DNA from: Clostridiales bacterium
GTDB taxonomy: Bacteria; Bacillota; Clostridia; Oscillospirales; Oscillospiraceae
Assembly (NCBI GenBank): GCA_902363045.1
Contig: CABIYX010000046.1
Location: 1 to 8,091 of the forward strand
DNA: 8,091 nucleotides
Direction: 5' to 3'
Shown here: piece by piece, positions 5,703 to 8,091 of the stretch
Layout of the letters: the number at the start of each line of letters is the position of its first letter
How positions within the stretch are numbered: position 1 is the first letter of the stretch
Translations under genes and position numbers: made by a program
Notes under the pieces: model-generated
Databases searched by the model: none
Told to the model about the DNA's origin: nothing
Seen by the model: only the letters and a program-made list of their open reading frames with translations

Positions 5703-6391
5703 GTGTTCTGATTATATTTATCAAGCTGATTGCTGTTTTTGACCTGCTGGTGATCGCCGTGTATTTTGGCGGCGACATTCTTTCTACCATGTTAAACAAA
5801 CTTCGGAGAAAAGCAAAACAGGAAGATTCCTTTGACTTTTCTCAGGATGCCGTGATGGTTTCATTATCCATAGATTCTGTCCGTCAGCTTTATTCCGGTG
5901 ACGCGGCAGATTTTGTGGAAGATAAGATTCTGCCAAATGCGGAGAAAACGATGGCTGTTTTGACGGACCAGGAACAGGCAGCAGTCCGTCTGCTCTTATC
6001 TGCCCTGATCGGTTTTCTTGCAGCAGAAGCTCCTATGGATGAACAGAGCTTTCCTATGGTAATGGAACTTCTGAACTGTATGGAGGGTGAAAAAGAGGAT
6101 GGTTGTCAGGATGCAGTAGAAAGTTTGCTTGAAGATGCTGTCCGCAATACCCACCGCCATGAAGAATATTACAGCAATTATCAACGCTACCAGCTGATGC
6201 AGGTGGATAAAACTCGTGTCATTTTGGCTTGCCGCATCATCATCAATGACCTGCTGGGGAAACTGTACCGCTATGACTACCGGTTTGGTTATAACCTGCT
6301 TCTGGATGAGGAAAACAGCATTGAGAAAAAACTGCACACGCCTGTGCGGGAAGAATGGGAGGTTGAAGAATATGAAGCTGGTGATTGCTGA
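5699..6391 (+). CDS. 230-aa membrane-anchored protein resembling a segment of VirD4-type coupling proteins
   Basis: The product has one N-terminal membrane segment (about residues 3-23), a short basic stretch (KLRRKAK), and a helical cytoplasmic part. Residues ~85-130 contain ALIGF (102-106), EAP (110-112), EQ-F and a following LLN-ME. I recall a closely similar run in the VirD4/TcpA-type coupling ATPases of this element family, where it sits in their helical domain. There is no Walker A or B motif, so this is not itself an ATPase. It may interact with or regulate the transfer ATPases at the membrane. The start ATG 5699 overlaps the previous stop; AAAGGA (5683-5688) precedes it by about 10 bases. 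An in-frame ATG at 5672 lies inside the previous gene and would put a charged tail before the membrane segment, so I reject it. The end overlaps topB by 20 bases. Confidence 0.72.
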   Translation: MSVLIIFIKLIAVFDLLVIAVYFGGDILSTMLNKLRRKAKQEDSFDFSQDAVMVSLSIDSVRQLYSGDAADFVEDKILPNAEKTMAVLTDQEQAAVRLLLSALIGFLAAEAPMDEQSFPMVMELLNCMEGEKEDGCQDAVESLLEDAVRNTHRHEEYYSNYQRYQLMQVDKTRVILACRIIINDLLGKLYRYDYRFGYNLLLDEENSIEKKLHTPVREEWEVEEYEAGDC

Positions 6392-8091
6392 AAAACCATC
6401 AGTTGCCCAGAGTTTGGCGGCGGTGATCGGTGCAACTGCCCGTAAGGACGGGTATCTGGAGGGCAACGGCTGGCGTGTCAGCTGGTGTGTGGGCCATCTG
6501 GCCGGTCTTGCGGACGCAGACAGCTATGACCCTAAGTACGCAAAGTGGCGATATGATGACCTGCCTATTCTGCCGGAGCATTGGCAGATGGTGGTGGGAA
6601 AGGATAAGAAAAAGCAGTTTGATATTCTCAAAAAGCTGATGAACGCCCCGGATGTGACGGAGGTGGTAAATGCCTGTGATGCCGGACGCGAGGGCGAGCT
6701 GATTTTCCGCAGCGTCTATGAGCTGGCAGGCTGTCAAAAGCCGATGAAAAGGCTCTGGATTTCTTCGATGGAGGACTCCGCCATAAGGGAGGGCTTTGCA
6801 AACCTGCGCCCTGGTGCGGACTATGACGGACTTCGTGATGCTGCCCTCTGCCGTGCCAAGGCCGACTGGCTGGTGGGGATCAATGCCACAAGGCTTTTTT
6901 CCGTGCTGTATCACCGCACACTCAACATCGGGCGCGTTATGTCCCCAACGCTGGCACTCATTGTCCAGCGAGAAGCTGAGATCGACACCTTTAAGCCGGT
7001 TCCCTTTTATACCGTGGCGCTGGAGCTGCCCGGTCTTACCGTATCCGGGGAGCGCATGGCGGATAAGGCCGCTGCCGAGCAGCTGAAAGAAGCCTGTCAG
7101 GGTGCAGCTGTCACGATCAAAAAGGTGGAGCGCAAGGAAAAGTCCGAAAAGCCGCCTGCCCTCTATGACCTGACTACTCTGCAAAGAGATGCCAACCACC
7201 TGCTTGGATTTACAGCCCAGCAGACCCTGGACTATCTGCAAAGCCTGTATGAAAAGAAGCTCTGCACCTATCCCCGTACTGACAGCCGCTATCTGACCGG
7301 TGATATGGCAGACAGCCTGCCGGTGCTGGTGAATCTGGTTGCCAATGCTATGCCGTTTCGCAAAGGGATCGCCATTACCTGTGATTCGCAGACGGTCATC
7401 AACGATAAGAAAGTAACCGACCACCACGCAGTAATCCCTACCAGAAATCTCAAGGATGCAGACCTTTCTGACCTTCCTGCGGGAGAAAAAGCGGTGCTGG
7501 AGCTGGTGGCTCTGCGTCTGCTGTGCGCCGTAGCCCAGCCCCATATCTATTCGGAAACCGTTGTGATTGCAGCGTGTGCCGGTGGGGAGTTTACAGCCAA
7601 AGGAAAAACTGTGAAGCACCCCGGATGGAAAGCGCTGGAGGACGCTTACCGTGCCAAAATGAAGGATGCAGAGCCGAAAAAAGATGGCGCAGAGAAAGCC
7701 CTGCCGGAGCTGACCGAAGGACAGACCCTTTCGGTTTCTGCGGCAATCGTCAAAGAAGGCAAAAGCAGTCCGCCTCAGCACTTTACGGAGGACACCCTGT
7801 TGTCCGTGATGGAGACTGCCGGAAAAGAGGATATGCCGGAGGACGCTGAGCGAAAAGGTCTGGGTACACCGGCCACCCGTGCCGGTATTTTGGAAAAGCT
7901 GGTATCTGCCGGTTTTCTGGAACGAAAAAAGAGCAGGAAAACGGTGCAGCTTCTCCCTTCCCATGATGCAGTTTCCCTTATCACCGTCCTGCCGGAACAG
8001 CTGCAATCGCCGCTTTTGACTGCCGAGTGGGAGTACCGCCTGGGAGAGATCGAGCGCGGGCAGCTTGCCCCGGAGGAGTTTTTGGACGGGA
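6372..8091 (+). CDS. topB: DNA topoisomerase III (TopB), C-terminus beyond window
   Basis: This type IA topoisomerase cuts and passes single DNA strands and relaxes or decatenates DNA; copies on conjugative elements are thought to help DNA processing during transfer. The reading frame is open from ATG 6372 to the window end, 573 codons, and should continue to roughly 700. Visible motifs in order: TOPRIM Glu7 (AEKPSVA), VGHL, TOPRIM DAGREGE from Asp103, IGRV-SPTLALI from about residue 186, the active-site Tyr300 in YPRTDSRYL, HHAVIPT at 351-357, and LGTPATRA from about 497. All core catalytic elements are present. GGGAGG (6357-6362) stands 9 bases before the start, and the gene overlaps the membrane-protein gene by 20 bases. 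The second Asp of the DxDxE motif is Gly (DAGREGE), a form I believe is common in TopB of Firmicutes. Confidence 0.95.
   Translation, partial: MKLVIAEKPSVAQSLAAVIGATARKDGYLEGNGWRVSWCVGHLAGLADADSYDPKYAKWRYDDLPILPEHWQMVVGKDKKKQFDILKKLMNAPDVTEVVNACDAGREGELIFRSVYELAGCQKPMKRLWISSMEDSAIREGFANLRPGADYDGLRDAALCRAKADWLVGINATRLFSVLYHRTLNIGRVMSPTLALIVQREAEIDTFKPVPFYTVALELPGLTVSGERMADKAAAEQLKEACQGAAVTIKKVERKEKSEKPPALYDLTTLQRDANHLLGFTAQQTLDYLQSLYEKKLCTYPRTDSRYLTGDMADSLPVLVNLVANAMPFRKGIAITCDSQTVINDKKVTDHHAVIPTRNLKDADLSDLPAGEKAVLELVALRLLCAVAQPHIYSETVVIAACAGGEFTAKGKTVKHPGWKALEDAYRAKMKDAEPKKDGAEKALPELTEGQTLSVSAAIVKEGKSSPPQHFTEDTLLSVMETAGKEDMPEDAERKGLGTPATRAGILEKLVSAGFLERKKSRKTVQLLPSHDAVSLITVLPEQLQSPLLTAEWEYRLGEIERGQLAPEEFLDG

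Noticed and set aside
6399..8006. Long open frame (535 codons) on the minus strand
   Set aside because: It lies opposite topB, whose motifs and open frame are unmistakable. GC-rich third positions on the + strand remove stop codons from the antisense frame. The product has no recognisable domain.
1..8091. CRISPR array, tRNA, rRNA, attachment site, oriT or anti-phage system
   Set aside because: No regularly spaced repeats, no tRNA or rRNA-like sequence and no paired direct repeats were seen, and every gene fits a conjugation or intron role. An oriT would be expected near the relaxase gene, which is not in this window.

Overview
The window is a piece of a Firmicutes integrative and conjugative element of the Tn1549/CTn4-like kind common in gut Clostridia. 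The gene order is: end of a VirB4-type ATPase, a small conserved protein, a CHAP peptidoglycan hydrolase with a membrane anchor, a DUF4315 coiled-coil protein, a DUF4366 surface protein, and DNA topoisomerase III. All genes lie on the + strand. The assignment rests on recognising these families and their order by eye; no database search was possible.

Region 1 (1-2140) is a group II intron that entered the window already truncated: domain I and any part of domains II-III before base 1 are missing. It carries a reverse-transcriptase/maturase ORF (98-1621). This ORF goes out of frame at an A8 run (1568-1575), which separates the RT and maturase part from an otherwise well-preserved HNH endonuclease tail (about 1576-1979). 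The intron ends with a textbook domain V (2058-2091) and a domain VI with a candidate branch-point A, and finishes at about 2140. It is visibly richer in A+T than the rest of the window.

Region 2 (2141-2376) is the 3' exon: the last ~78 codons of a VirB4-like conjugation ATPase. The intron therefore interrupts an essential transfer gene near its 3' end, and full-length ATPase requires splicing.

Region 3 (2373-8091) is a tightly packed conjugation operon. Almost every gene overlaps the next by 4-20 bases: VirB4 / 127-aa protein / CHAP hydrolase / (29-base gap) / DUF4315 / DUF4366 / 64-aa Cys4 protein / 230-aa membrane protein / topoisomerase III (topB, open at the window end). Together these would supply energy for the transfer channel (VirB4), local opening of the cell wall (CHAP hydrolase), envelope accessory parts (DUF4315, DUF4366 and the membrane protein) and DNA processing (TopB). 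I see no promoter and no convincing intergenic terminator; the region reads as an internal part of one long transcript.

Items most worth a second look: the intron inside virB4 with its A8 frameshift; a 13-bp perfect-stem hairpin buried in the 64-aa gene; and the 230-aa membrane protein, whose middle resembles a segment of the VirD4-type coupling protein of the same element family.
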